From IMG/VR virus record IMGVR_UViG_3300037087_000144, positions 1 through 30,662 of that record: a DNA stretch of 30,662 nucleotides; one strand, 5' to 3'. The notes under the pieces are model-generated. The model worked only from the letters and a program-made list of their open reading frames with translations, was not told the DNA's origin and ran no database searches. A program made the translations under genes and the position numbers. Below, in pieces: positions 1 through 7,735 of the stretch. Each line of letters opens with the position of its first letter. Positions within the stretch are counted from its first letter, which is position 1. Origin of the DNA: a virus.

Positions 1-8
1 CATATTAT

Positions 9-497
9 ATGAAGGCGACTACGATCACAGTTAAGAACAAGCTTGAAATCTTACCAGGGAATGTTATCAGCGTGCCTGGGTGCGAACCAATTTCGAGTTT
101 GACCTCCACAGCTCTTGCACGTAACTTACATTGTAACGCATCGGTCATCCCAGTACAAGAAGTTTTGAGACTGATACCAGGGTCTAGAATTGTACAAGTG
201 ATGACTCCGCGTGGGCAGCAAGGCACAGGAACCGGAATTTTTGTTGAATTACCAGAGGGTCCTCCACCTTATGGTAATGTGTGCCCTCCCTGTTGTCTAC
301 CAGATTGGTATGCTATCTTACGTGCTCATGCTTATTATCCTAATCAAGTGGAACCTACGCCCAATCCAAAGGAATGTGCTGGTTTCTCCATAAATGGGTG
401 CATGGCACGCACTCCGTATGATGAGGTGGAGAAGATGTTGCATCCCAGATTACCTGATCATAGGCCAAATGGTATGCCAGTTGGGGGTGGCCTATGA
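9..497 (+). CDS. Hypothetical Cys/Pro-rich phage protein
   Basis: I do not recognise this 162-residue protein. The first half looks like a small beta-rich domain (KNKLEILPGNVISVPGCEP at the N-terminus). The second half is rich in Pro and Cys, with a CPPCC cluster near residue 93 and more cysteines near 122-130. The reading frame is open back to base 3 and only eight bases precede the ATG, so the true start may lie outside the window. Its stop overlaps the next start by four bases (ATGA), so it is translationally coupled to the neck gene. By position it may be a neck or virion-associated protein, but that is inference only. Confidence 0.7.
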   Translation: MKATTITVKNKLEILPGNVISVPGCEPISSLTSTALARNLHCNASVIPVQEVLRLIPGSRIVQVMTPRGQQGTGTGIFVELPEGPPPYGNVCPPCCLPDWYAILRAHAYYPNQVEPTPNPKECAGFSINGCMARTPYDEVEKMLHPRLPDHRPNGMPVGGGL

Positions 498-1111
498 GTG
501 CGATTCTTGACTTTGATCCTCATCAGCAGTATTCAACTATTGATAACAGACCTGATTTTAGGTCAGATGCTGAACGTACTAGTTCTCTCTTGTCGATATA
601 TAATCATCGCAATCCTGATATTGCTTACACAGAACGTTTAGCTGAGGAGTTGATCAACATATGTGGGGCATGGATCACTGTCTATAAGCGTACTCGTGAC
701 ACTGGGAACAAGGATGAGGTTTGGGATGAGGATGCTGACCCAAAATACAAGGTGGGTGTTCGTCTGAAGGGAAAATTTGTCCCTGAGCCTGCTGAGATCT
801 CTCAAACCAGATGGGGTGTGGATGTCCAGAACCAGACTACTGTGAACTTCGCCCGGACTTCTGTACTTAAGCAATTTGGAAAAGAGATGATCTCTGAGGG
901 TGATATTCTAATCGTTCCCCATAATACATTGACGGTGGTTCAGAGCACAGATCTGCGCGATGGTATTCATAATCGTGTTGATACTTATCGTGTTCTTAAG
1001 TCGTCCGATGTTGGGAATTTCAAATACCGTTGGTTATATTGGGCTTGTTTGGTTCAGAATATTACTGGTGATCCAAGTATACAGGTTAATTTCAAGATGG
1101 ACCCTAGTTGA
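494..1111 (+). CDS. Neck / head-completion protein, gp14-like
   Basis: A 205-residue protein with the layout of T4 gp14, which joins gp13 in the neck that closes the filled head and receives the tail. Visible hallmarks are an N-terminal acidic stretch, a segment reading AWITVYKRTRDTGNKDEVWD (residues 59-78), then EGDILIVPHNTLTVV (about 134-148), comparable with the gp14 segment EGDLIYFPMDNSLFEI. T4 gp14 is slightly longer (256 residues). The gene directly precedes a gp15-like gene by a few small ORFs, the same relative order as 14-15 in T4. The start overlaps the upstream stop (ATGA). The assignment rests on synteny plus these segments. Another head-tail connector family is possible. Confidence 0.55.
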   Translation: MSAILDFDPHQQYSTIDNRPDFRSDAERTSSLLSIYNHRNPDIAYTERLAEELINICGAWITVYKRTRDTGNKDEVWDEDADPKYKVGVRLKGKFVPEPAEISQTRWGVDVQNQTTVNFARTSVLKQFGKEMISEGDILIVPHNTLTVVQSTDLRDGIHNRVDTYRVLKSSDVGNFKYRWLYWACLVQNITGDPSIQVNFKMDPS

Positions 1112-1143
1112 TATAAGAAGATTGGGGGTTTTGGAGGCTATCC

Positions 1144-1323
1144 ATGAGTAAATTTCTGGTTGAGTTTCTTGGGAAGGGTTATGAGAAGAAGACGACCATT
1201 GATTCACAGGATGTCAAGACGGCCAGGGATTGGGCTGATACCCAATTAGCTATGTGGTGTAGGGACCCGAAGAATAAGCTTCCGAAGAAGATTCGGATTA
1301 ATGTTACTCCTGTGTTGAGCTAA
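1144..1323 (+). CDS. Small basic hypothetical protein (59 aa)
   Basis: A short ORF encoding 59 residues beginning MSKFLVEFLGKGYEKKTTID and ending in a basic tail with KLPKKIRINVTPVLS. The start is supported by a good Shine-Dalgarno sequence (GGAGG, 1134-1138) seven bases or so upstream. It sits between the neck gene and the following ORFs on the same strand with little spare sequence. The composition (amphipathic, Lys/Asp-rich, one Trp-Ala-Asp helix) looks like a real small folded protein. The family is unknown to me. Confidence 0.65.
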   Translation: MSKFLVEFLGKGYEKKTTIDSQDVKTARDWADTQLAMWCRDPKNKLPKKIRINVTPVLS

Positions 1324-1325
1324 AT

Positions 1326-1403
1326 ATGGTTATCCTAGATAAGAATGGTGATGAGGCTGTTTTTCCGGGACTAAGTTTAACATCATGGAAGACGAAGCGG
1401 TAG
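1326..1403 (+). CDS. Possible 25-codon minicistron
   Basis: An ATG two bases after the previous stop opens a 25-codon frame (MVILDKNGDEAVFPGLSLTS...) that ends 19 bases inside the next gene. The next gene has no clear Shine-Dalgarno of its own, so this short frame could deliver ribosomes to it by coupling. It has no strong ribosome binding site either, and could equally be chance. Confidence 0.25.
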   Translation: MVILDKNGDEAVFPGLSLTSWKTKR

Positions 1404-1807
1404 TAGCTGAGACAGCCGCTGAGAAGGAAAAGCGGGAAGAGCGGGAAAAGTTGTCAGTAAGCCTGAAGGCTTCCTTTTCTTTCGAAGCATTACAAGATCT
1501 CAAGGCTGTTCACGGTCTGTCTCTTCTCGATATACTCAAGAGACCTCTTCCCGCTAAGAGTGATCTCATCTCCGTTCCAAGAACGGAACCAACTACTATC
1601 TCTACACCAATCAGGACCGAGCCTATGGCAGTTAGTCCAGTTAAGTTATATCCTTATCAGATAGAGATTTTGCTGAAGATGGGGATGATATCGAGAATGA
1701 CAGCCGATGAGATGCTGAGGGATGCACCAACTCCACCAGCTTCGCAGGAAGCCCCAGTACAGGAAGCCATGACTAGCGAATTGGGGTCTCGGAAGTTGCA
1801 ACTATAA
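1385..1807 (+). CDS. Hypothetical linker-rich protein
   Basis: A 140-residue protein of unknown family. Residues 1-30 form a highly charged helix (AAEKEKREEREK). Residues 60-90 are a Pro/Thr/Arg linker with repeated RTEP. Residues 95-120 (YPYQIEILLKMGMISRMTAD) look like a compact helical module, and the tail is Pro/Ala/Gln-rich. This charged helix-linker-helix plan is typical of a small adaptor or virion-associated protein. The start codon lacks an obvious Shine-Dalgarno and no upstream in-frame start exists before a stop at 1352-1354. Function is not assignable. Confidence 0.6.
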   Translation: MEDEAVVAETAAEKEKREEREKLSVSLKASFSFEALQDLKAVHGLSLLDILKRPLPAKSDLISVPRTEPTTISTPIRTEPMAVSPVKLYPYQIEILLKMGMISRMTADEMLRDAPTPPASQEAPVQEAMTSELGSRKLQL

Positions 1808-1814
1808 CATAACT

Positions 1815-1838
1815 CTCACCAAATATATTCTAGGTGAG
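1815..1838 (+). promoter_or_regulatory. Hairpin covering a ribosome binding site
   Basis: CTCACC (1815-1820) pairs perfectly with GGTGAG (1833-1838) around a 12-base AT-rich loop. The right arm is the Shine-Dalgarno sequence of the gene starting at 1842, so folding would hide it. This could lower initiation or make it depend on ribosomes arriving from upstream. The stem is only 6 bp, so the effect is uncertain. Confidence 0.4.
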
Positions 1839-1841
1839 AAA

Positions 1842-2156
1842 ATGGTTCACAAAGTCAAATCGGTTAATGAGTTTATGAAGTCTGCGGAAGGTCATATCTT
1901 CGCAGCTGGTCAGCATGTGGTCGTAGCCTTATCTCAAGATGCGATTGCACAAATACAAAAACGTTCGCAGGGTCAGTTGGTGCCGGAAGCAAAGAGGACC
2001 GTTAGACATTTCATTGTCGGAGTCCAGCCTACACCAGAAGATCCCACAGGGGCGCGTGCTCAGGAGATTGAGCGCAGTACCCAGGCATTCAGCAAGACTC
2101 AACAGCAGTTAAGTGATAAGACATATGTTCAAAACCTTTTACAAGGGAAGCGTTGA
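1842..2156 (+). CDS. Hypothetical protein (104 aa)
   Basis: A 104-residue protein of unknown function. The N-terminal 65 residues (KSVNEFMKSAEGHIFAAGQH, then VVVALSQDAIAQIQKRSQGQ) look like a small alpha/beta domain. The C-terminal 40 residues are polar and Gln-rich, probably helical. The Shine-Dalgarno AGGTGAG lies four bases before the ATG and is the right arm of a hairpin. It lies just before the gp15-like gene, so a tail-completion role is possible but unsupported by any motif I know. Confidence 0.65.
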   Translation: MVHKVKSVNEFMKSAEGHIFAAGQHVVVALSQDAIAQIQKRSQGQLVPEAKRTVRHFIVGVQPTPEDPTGARAQEIERSTQAFSKTQQQLSDKTYVQNLLQGKR

Positions 2157-2194
2157 TGCCTATTAAAACTAAGACAAAAGGAGCTGCGGCATGA
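2156..2194 (+). CDS. Possible 12-codon coupling minicistron
   Basis: A 12-codon frame (MPIKTKTKGAAA) starts on the last base of the previous stop (TGATG) and ends in an ATGA overlap with the start of the gp15-like gene. The GGAG Shine-Dalgarno for that gene lies inside it. The exact bridging of both junctions suggests translational relay, but a short frame could fit by chance. Confidence 0.3.
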   Translation: MPIKTKTKGAAA

Positions 2195-3081
2195 TTTATA
2201 ACTTCGAGTTTGATCAATCCACTAATCCTACTAAACTCACGGATCAGCGTTTTGATCAGAAAGATGAGGACGGTAGGCTTCAACGTCGTCCAGCCACTAG
2301 TGCTATTCCAACTGCTATAGATGCTGAGAAGAGAACAACGTTGTGGTTTGAGCGTCAGAATGTTAATCTTCCTGAAGAGATTCGTGAATTTCTTCCTATT
2401 GGTTATCGGACCATGGATCGTGGTCTGAAGAACTATTTTTCTGGTATCCAGGTGCCAACCAAGGATGGCATTAAGATGATGGGTGTGAGGATTAGCGGTG
2501 GTGATAAGCCTTATCTGGTCTGGGCGCAAGATCTGCGTTTAGGTCGTGTTACTCTTCCTGTGATGTCAGTTCGTCGTGAAAATGATGAGTTTAATTTTCA
2601 GAAGTTTTCACCTGCTCATTTTCATTGGATGTCAAAGCGTTTCCTTGATCCTGAAGGAACGAGGATCGCTCTTGCCTATCGGCCTATCCCATCGTTGATT
2701 AATTATTCGCTATCGGTGTGGGCTGAGCACAAGCGTGATCTTGAATATATCAATTATCAAGTTAGAACTAGGTTCAATCCTGTGGCTGAGTTTATGGTTG
2801 AGGATGAGCATATGCGTGGTAGTGTGTTCCTGAAGTATAGTGGTATGACGGTATCAGTTGATGATGAGATGCCTCCTGATCAACGTGCTAATAAGCGTTA
2901 TGATTATAGTATTCAGATGGAGGGTTGGTTGCCGATTCCTGAGAAGGTTGTTCCTTCTATTCTTGGACGTGTGATGTCTCTGAAGGATGGTACTAAGTCG
3001 TTGGTGACGGGTGAAATACTAGATGTTGTGTTGGGTAAGGATGTGTTGAACATGGCGCAAGTACGTAAGTTATCAGAGTAA
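2191..3081 (+). CDS. Tail completion / sheath stabiliser, gp15-like
   Basis: A 296-residue protein matching the T4 gp15 family (272 residues in T4), a ring at the head-proximal tail end that stabilises the contracted or extended sheath and joins tail to neck. The diagnostic part is residues 164-197 (RPIPSLINYSLSVWAEHKRD, then a helix leading to RFNP), which parallels the gp15 pattern of a Pro-rich start, a YxLSxxxxxxxD strand and a helix ending in F-x-P. Residues 210-247 end in the YDYSIQMEGWLPIP strand, which parallels the gp15 EWSLTFEVNGWMYPP end. The GGAG ribosome binding site lies seven bases before the ATG. The C-terminal 45 residues extend beyond the conserved core. Position before the sheath gene supports the call. 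Confidence 0.75.
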   Translation: MIYNFEFDQSTNPTKLTDQRFDQKDEDGRLQRRPATSAIPTAIDAEKRTTLWFERQNVNLPEEIREFLPIGYRTMDRGLKNYFSGIQVPTKDGIKMMGVRISGGDKPYLVWAQDLRLGRVTLPVMSVRRENDEFNFQKFSPAHFHWMSKRFLDPEGTRIALAYRPIPSLINYSLSVWAEHKRDLEYINYQVRTRFNPVAEFMVEDEHMRGSVFLKYSGMTVSVDDEMPPDQRANKRYDYSIQMEGWLPIPEKVVPSILGRVMSLKDGTKSLVTGEILDVVLGKDVLNMAQVRKLSE

Positions 3082-3104
3082 ATACACGTTAAGGAGATAC
3101 TCGA

Positions 3105-3410
3105 ATGGCTATGCGTCCGAAAACCATGCGCGAGATTCAGGCGGAGAATGTTGCGAAAGCTGGCAAGGGTGAAGTCCGCATTCTCAATATTTCTAAGCAG
3201 ACCATACCGATTCATCTGAAGCCTCCGAAAGGGGTTGATTTTTATGTCGGTGCACAAGACGTGCGGCTAGGTGTAGGAAAGAGTCATATGTTTAGGAAGA
3301 GCCGTCTGTGGCCAGAGCAGGTTGAACGCCTTGAAAAACAGAGAAGAATTCAAGTGTTATATGACAGCGAGAAGGCTGAAAAAGCTGCGGAAAAAGCTGC
3401 CCAGCAATAA
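3105..3410 (+). CDS. Hypothetical protein (101 aa) upstream of sheath
   Basis: A 101-residue basic protein. Residues 25-75 (GEVRILNISKQTIPIHLKPP, then VDFYVGAQDVRLGVGKSHMF) form a probable beta-sandwich-like core. The tail is an Ala/Lys/Glu helix (AEKAAEKAAQQ). A Shine-Dalgarno AAGGAG precedes the ATG by about eight bases. It is the last gene before the sheath promoter region. No family recognised; a small virion or tail-assembly protein is plausible from context only. Confidence 0.65.
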   Translation: MAMRPKTMREIQAENVAKAGKGEVRILNISKQTIPIHLKPPKGVDFYVGAQDVRLGVGKSHMFRKSRLWPEQVERLEKQRRIQVLYDSEKAEKAAEKAAQQ

Positions 3411-3453
3411 TCGTCTATTGGCCATAACTGATCTCCAATTCTCTGGATAAAAA

Positions 3454-3470
3454 GCAAATATAAATTGACT
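3454..3470 (+). promoter_or_regulatory. Candidate late promoter upstream of tail sheath
   Basis: The 97-base gap before the sheath gene contains GCAAATATAAATT. The TATAAATT at 3459-3466 differs by one base from the T4 late promoter element TATAAATA. A related GCAAAAATAT motif occurs before the first tube gene and the prohead protease gene. A gp55-like factor is encoded in this window. The same octamer also occurs inside the portal gene (22973-22980), so specificity is weak. Confidence 0.35.
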
Positions 3471-3507
3471 AGGGTAGTTATGCTAGTGTGATGAGGAGAT
3501 CAACACA

Positions 3508-6384
3508 ATGGCAATCTTTCTTTCGCCAGGTGTCTTCCCCAGGGAGATTGATCTGAGTGTTCTTCCCGCCGCAACGGGGGCACTCACACCTGCCTTCATT
3601 GGGACCGCCAACAAAGGGCCAGTCCAGGAACCTATCTTCTGTTCCAATGCACAGCAGTTTATAGACAATTTTGGGAATCCATTCCCAGAAAGTTTCCTCG
3701 GATACGCTGCACTTGCGTATTTTGAGGAAGGGAATAGGGCCTATATCCTACGAGTCGGAGTTGAATGCGAAGAAGGACAAGCAGCCCCTCTTGCTGATGT
3801 CTGCATTGACCTTTCTGGTGCACGCGGTCATGGTTGGGGCAGAATCCCAGTGTTCACAGGGATTGACTTCGGCAGGATCTGCACCCGCGTCATTGACTCC
3901 ACCAATCCACTGTCCTTCCATCCTGCATTGGTGCCTAATGGTCCTGTTGATTACAACGACATCTTCATCAGCCCATCTGAAGGCCCATGCAGTGCCACGC
4001 TGATCTTCGGCAGTCCAACCAGCTACACTGGCGCGATTGATGACGCCTTCACGGTCCTCATCCTGAGCGATCCAACACCAAGCCTCGGTGGTCTGGTTGG
4101 TGGTGCTGGTTATGAGGTCATCCGCAACTCGGATGGCCTGGTGGTACGTGCAGGTACGCTGGTTGAGAGTGCACCTGGTGTTTCTGATCCGATTAACATC
4201 GGTGAGGGGATTGTTTTCCAGGTTGTGGTGACTGGTTCAGTGCCCATTGGCGCTCAGGATACACTCTCCTTCAGAGCACGACCTGACAATCGCAAGTTCT
4301 CCTTTAATGTGGATCGTTCTCTGTCGGTGGTTGAGTACACAATGCCGACAGCTGACTATACCACCCCAGCTGCTTTCGTCGCTGCGTTCAACGCCCTGTT
4401 GGGTGGTGGTGAGAAATACAAAGCGGTCGCCAAGGATGATGGCACAGCCTGCTTCACAACTGATGTCGCTGGCTGGAACATCCAGCTTGTGACCACGGAA
4501 GCTTTCGCGCTCCAAGTTGGTCAGTCGCTCTACGTGTACGACATCCCACGCAGCTTCCTCCAGTCCACAGACTCAGGCCCGTACAACATCTCCTCAGAGA
4601 ACAATCGCATCAGTATGCAGATTGTAGGCCGCACGCAGACCGTGAATATGGAGTTCAGCCTCCCAGTTGGGACCCAGACTCCAGGGTCCATGGCGAATGC
4701 GATCAACAATGGCGGAATTTTGAATGGTGTTCGGTACTTCCGCTCGTACGCGATGCTTGTTCCTGGTGGTTACGAAGAGGTCTTCATTGAGACAGATGTT
4801 ACTTCCACACCGGAGAACGAGTTCAGCCAGCCACAGCTTTTGGCTGATCTGTCACATTTCAAGACTCTGCGCTTTGCGGAAGAGCTTAACATCCTCTACC
4901 CGTACACTCGCTCCTACCGCACCTTCAGTGATCCGAGAGTAATGCTCCCGGCCACTGGCGCGATCACTCCTTCTCAGCCTCTGTCCTGCGAGATTGACCC
5001 GCTGAGTGCTGCTTGTCTGGTCGACTCTGCTTACTTCGAAAACATCGTTGGCTGGCTCGTGGCGATAAGCCCTGGCACATGGGTTGATGGACTGCATGTG
5101 ACGATTGAGCCGTACATTCAGAATACGAGCAGTGGCGCAGTGGTCCCTGGCATGTTCACGATCACGGTTGAGGATTCCAACTTCCAGAAGCTGGACTCGA
5201 TTGATAACGTCAGCTTCGACACTGCCAATGACAGATACATTGCCAACGTGATCAACCCTGGTTCCAAGTACGGTGGGACAAATGGTGATCTTTACCTCAA
5301 CTGGATTCCTAGACCGAGCTTCCTGGCGAACGACCCAGTGAATGATCCAACCAACTACGAGAACAGGGTTCCTGGCCCGATCTACAGGAAGGTTTACGTT
5401 GGTCAGGCCAATGGCATCCCATCTGATCCTGCCTATTCCACTGAGCTGGATCGGGCGGTCATTGGTAATCCAGGGGCCGAGACGGGTATCTTCGCATTCC
5501 AGAATCCAGAAGTGTTCGACATCACGCTGCTGATCTGCCCAGGCTTTAGCTCTGGTGCGGTCATTGGTAACATGCTGCAGATGTGCGAATCCCGTGGCGA
5601 CTGCATGTCGCTCATTGACCCACCGTTTGGTCTCCGCGCTCAACAGGTGGTGGACTGGAGCAATGGCATCCTATTCAGTGACTTGGCTCGTGCCATCAAC
5701 TCCAGCTATGGTGCCCTCTACCATCCGTGGCTGAAGATCTTCGACCAGTTCAGCGGCAATAACATCTTCATCCCGCCTAGTGGTCACGTCTCGGCGGTTT
5801 ACGCCCGCACGGCTCGTGACACTGAGCAGTGGTTCGCACCCGCTGGTCTGACTCGCGGGCGTCTGCTCACCCCGATTGATACTGAGGTTGACCTGACCCA
5901 GGGTGAGCGTGATCTGATGTACGGTTACGGGAATGCGGTTAACCCGATTGTGAACTTCCCGCAGGACGGGATCGTGGTCTGGGGTCAGCGCACTCTCCAG
6001 CGCAAGCAGTCTGCTCTTGACCGCGTGAATGTTCGAATGCTCTTGATCTTCATCAAGAAGAATGCCACTCAGTTCCTGCGGCAGTTCATCTTCGAGCCGA
6101 ACGATGCCATCACGCGTGCGCAGGTGGTCTCGATCAGCAATCCGTTCTTGGCTGACATCCAGGCTCGGCGTGGTCTCACTGGGTTCTCGGTGGTCTGTGA
6201 TGAGCGGAACAACACTCCGGAACGGATTGATCGCAATGAGCTGCACGTGGCTTATTTCCTGAAGCCAACCAGGGCTGTCGAGTTCATTCAGCTGAACCTG
6301 GTTATTCTCAGGACAGAGGCCAGCTTCACAGCAGAGGAAGTCCTGGCAGCTGGTGGTGTGACGCTCGTGACGACAACCCCGTAA
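3508..6384 (+). CDS. Tail sheath protein (gp18-like), extended
   Basis: This 958-residue protein is the contractile tail sheath. The N-terminus (FLSPGVFPREIDLS) is the usual sheath opening that reaches the neighbouring subunit, and the C-terminal third (from about residue 660) holds the conserved sheath core: FDITLLICPGF, the W-x-G-L-like DWSNGILFSDLA region, PPSGHVSAVYARTARD, GVVWGQRTL-type IVVWGQRTLQRKQSALDRVN and FVVCDERNN-like strands. T4 gp18 has 659 residues, so about 300 extra are present, mainly between residues 110 and 640. They are beta-rich and include two similar segments at about 261-328 and 365-432. Codons are C/G-ending, as expected for an abundant protein. GAGGAG precedes the start. 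A candidate late promoter lies upstream and a hairpin terminator lies downstream. Confidence 0.93.
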   Translation: MAIFLSPGVFPREIDLSVLPAATGALTPAFIGTANKGPVQEPIFCSNAQQFIDNFGNPFPESFLGYAALAYFEEGNRAYILRVGVECEEGQAAPLADVCIDLSGARGHGWGRIPVFTGIDFGRICTRVIDSTNPLSFHPALVPNGPVDYNDIFISPSEGPCSATLIFGSPTSYTGAIDDAFTVLILSDPTPSLGGLVGGAGYEVIRNSDGLVVRAGTLVESAPGVSDPINIGEGIVFQVVVTGSVPIGAQDTLSFRARPDNRKFSFNVDRSLSVVEYTMPTADYTTPAAFVAAFNALLGGGEKYKAVAKDDGTACFTTDVAGWNIQLVTTEAFALQVGQSLYVYDIPRSFLQSTDSGPYNISSENNRISMQIVGRTQTVNMEFSLPVGTQTPGSMANAINNGGILNGVRYFRSYAMLVPGGYEEVFIETDVTSTPENEFSQPQLLADLSHFKTLRFAEELNILYPYTRSYRTFSDPRVMLPATGAITPSQPLSCEIDPLSAACLVDSAYFENIVGWLVAISPGTWVDGLHVTIEPYIQNTSSGAVVPGMFTITVEDSNFQKLDSIDNVSFDTANDRYIANVINPGSKYGGTNGDLYLNWIPRPSFLANDPVNDPTNYENRVPGPIYRKVYVGQANGIPSDPAYSTELDRAVIGNPGAETGIFAFQNPEVFDITLLICPGFSSGAVIGNMLQMCESRGDCMSLIDPPFGLRAQQVVDWSNGILFSDLARAINSSYGALYHPWLKIFDQFSGNNIFIPPSGHVSAVYARTARDTEQWFAPAGLTRGRLLTPIDTEVDLTQGERDLMYGYGNAVNPIVNFPQDGIVVWGQRTLQRKQSALDRVNVRMLLIFIKKNATQFLRQFIFEPNDAITRAQVVSISNPFLADIQARRGLTGFSVVCDERNNTPERIDRNELHVAYFLKPTRAVEFIQLNLVILRTEASFTAEEVLAAGGVTLVTTTP

Positions 6385-6407
6385 GGGCACTTAAGGACCT
6401 GATCAAC

Positions 6408-6436
6408 GGGAGGCTTCGGCCTCCTGTTGCTGTATT
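6408..6436 (+). terminator. UUCG-loop hairpin terminator after sheath gene
   Basis: GGAGGC (6409-6414) and GCCTCC (6419-6424) form a perfect 6 bp stem closed by a C(UUCG)G tetraloop, followed by a T-rich but interrupted tract (TGTTGCTGTATTTG). This is a typical rho-independent shape with a weak U tract. It would end the sheath transcript just before the glycosylase fusion gene. Confidence 0.75.
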
Positions 6437-6444
6437 TGAGAATT

Positions 6445-7401
6445 ATGTCAGAAGGTAATTATGAGTCGCTAGTTGTCCATTGTAAGAAATCACCTTATGA
6501 CGTTTACATAGGAAGACCATCCAAATGGGGTAACCCATTCACAATAGGTAAAGATGGCACGCGTGCAGAGGTAATAGAAAAGCACCGGCTATGGTTGATG
6601 GAACAGCCAGATCTGCTTAACTCTCTTGATGAGTTGAAGGGTAAGCGTCTTGGTTGCTGGTGTCGGCCAGAAGCGTGTCATGGTGATCTTCTGGCTATCT
6701 TGGCTAATGATGTTGAGTACCGTAAGTTGTTCATGTTCGATTGGAATCCTAATTCACTTCAGTCTTCAAAGAAGAGGAGCTTGGAAATGGACCGGAAAGA
6801 GCGTTTAGAGAAAATGCTTGGTCCTCTAGGGTTATTTGTTAAGAACTGTAGTATGTGTGTTTTGTGTAAGAACGTAGTTGATAGTTTATATAATCCGCAT
6901 GTGTTTAGCACTATGAATCCAAGTCGTTGGATGGTTGTTGGTCAGAATCCAGGGGTGAACGAATGTAAGCAGGGTGTACCGTTTGTGGGAGATGCTGGTA
7001 GGAATTTTGATGAGGCTCTTCAAAGGAATGGTTGTAGTCGTGAGGATTTTTACATTAGTAATGCAGTGAAGTGTTTTACGGTTGATAATGAGAAGCCAAG
7101 CTTTGAACATATGTCTGCTTGTCGTCCTATTTTGCAGTTGGAGATTGCGATATTGAGGCCAAGGTTGGTTATTACTCTTGGTAATGTTGCTTTTGATGTT
7201 TTCTGTCCAAAGTTGCAGATGTCTGATCATCTTGGGGAGATAGTGAGGTCTGATATATTTGGTGTTAATGTCTATCCGATCTATCATCCGTCACCACGGA
7301 ATATTAATTTGAAGGATCGAAAAGAGAAGTTCGATGCAAATATCACTGATCTCTGCAGGATGGTCTTGCACTATAAGTTGGAGTTTAATAAGGGTGTTTA
7401 G
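6445..7401 (+). CDS. DUF4326 - uracil-DNA glycosylase fusion
   Basis: A 318-residue two-domain protein. Residues 10-88 match DUF4326: GRPSKWGNPF at 23-32 and GCWCRPEACHGDLLA at 70-84. From about residue 128 it resembles the iron-sulfur uracil-DNA glycosylases of families 4/5: clustered cysteines C135, C138 and C141, the GQNPG motif (166-170), GVPFVGDAGRNFDEAL (177-192), C210 (NAVKC), C226 (ACRP), and a C-terminal YHPSP motif (280-284). The family-4 motif is GEAPG, so GQNPG is a variant that may change the substrate range. Such enzymes remove uracil or damaged bases. The ATG at 6445 was preferred to a TTG at 6427 inside the terminator tail. An internal ATG at 6787 has a strong GAGGAG site. Confidence 0.75.
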   Translation: MSEGNYESLVVHCKKSPYDVYIGRPSKWGNPFTIGKDGTRAEVIEKHRLWLMEQPDLLNSLDELKGKRLGCWCRPEACHGDLLAILANDVEYRKLFMFDWNPNSLQSSKKRSLEMDRKERLEKMLGPLGLFVKNCSMCVLCKNVVDSLYNPHVFSTMNPSRWMVVGQNPGVNECKQGVPFVGDAGRNFDEALQRNGCSREDFYISNAVKCFTVDNEKPSFEHMSACRPILQLEIAILRPRLVITLGNVAFDVFCPKLQMSDHLGEIVRSDIFGVNVYPIYHPSPRNINLKDRKEKFDANITDLCRMVLHYKLEFNKGV

Positions 7402-7666
7402 ACTTCTCCTATATGAGGATTGTTGCCGGTTGCCATTTCCAGGAACCATATCTTAGTGAATTCTTCTATGATCATCTTGGTCATGAGGCGAATCTTCTCT
7501 CTTTCACAGTTGGGGTCAGATAGTCGTTTTTCCACCGCAGTTGTGGTTTGGTCAATGAGTGTCTCGATGCATTTTTCATATTCTTCGCGATATTTTGCAG
7601 CGTATTTTTCTATCCATTCGCTGATGGCTTGAGGGCCTGGTTTCGCATGAACTCTTTCATGTCCAT
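7398..7666 (-). pseudogene. Frameshifted small antisense gene
   Basis: The 370-base gap between the glycosylase and tube genes holds, on the minus strand, a reading frame of about 75-90 codons without a usable start. It encodes a convincing charged helical protein (SEWIEKYAAKYREEYEKCIE, later REKIRLMTKMIIEEFTKIWF, ending GNNPHIGEV). An ATG at 7666 (or 7660) opens a different frame (MDMKEFMRNQALKPSANG) that stops at 7610. A one-base shift between about 7612 and 7666 would join the two into a protein of about 89 residues. The stop overlaps the end of the glycosylase gene by four bases. A GGGGGG tract lies upstream of the ATG. Either the gene is decaying, the sequence has an indel, or decoding is unusual. 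No family recognised. Confidence 0.5.
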
Positions 7667-7735
7667 GTGTTAACCCCCCGTGTCTAATTTTATATTATCT
7701 CGTGGAGGAGTAGGGTTAAATATAGGGAAATGGAA

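Noticed and set aside
4852-6390. Minus-strand frames of 263 and 239 codons opposite the sheath gene
   Set aside because: Shadows of a strongly recognised sheath gene; composition is His/Arg/Asp-rich and unlike real proteins.
7420-7632. Plus-strand 70-codon frame between glycosylase and tube
   Set aside because: TTG start with no good ribosome site, and Ser/Met/Val/Phe-rich composition. The opposite strand gives a much more natural protein.
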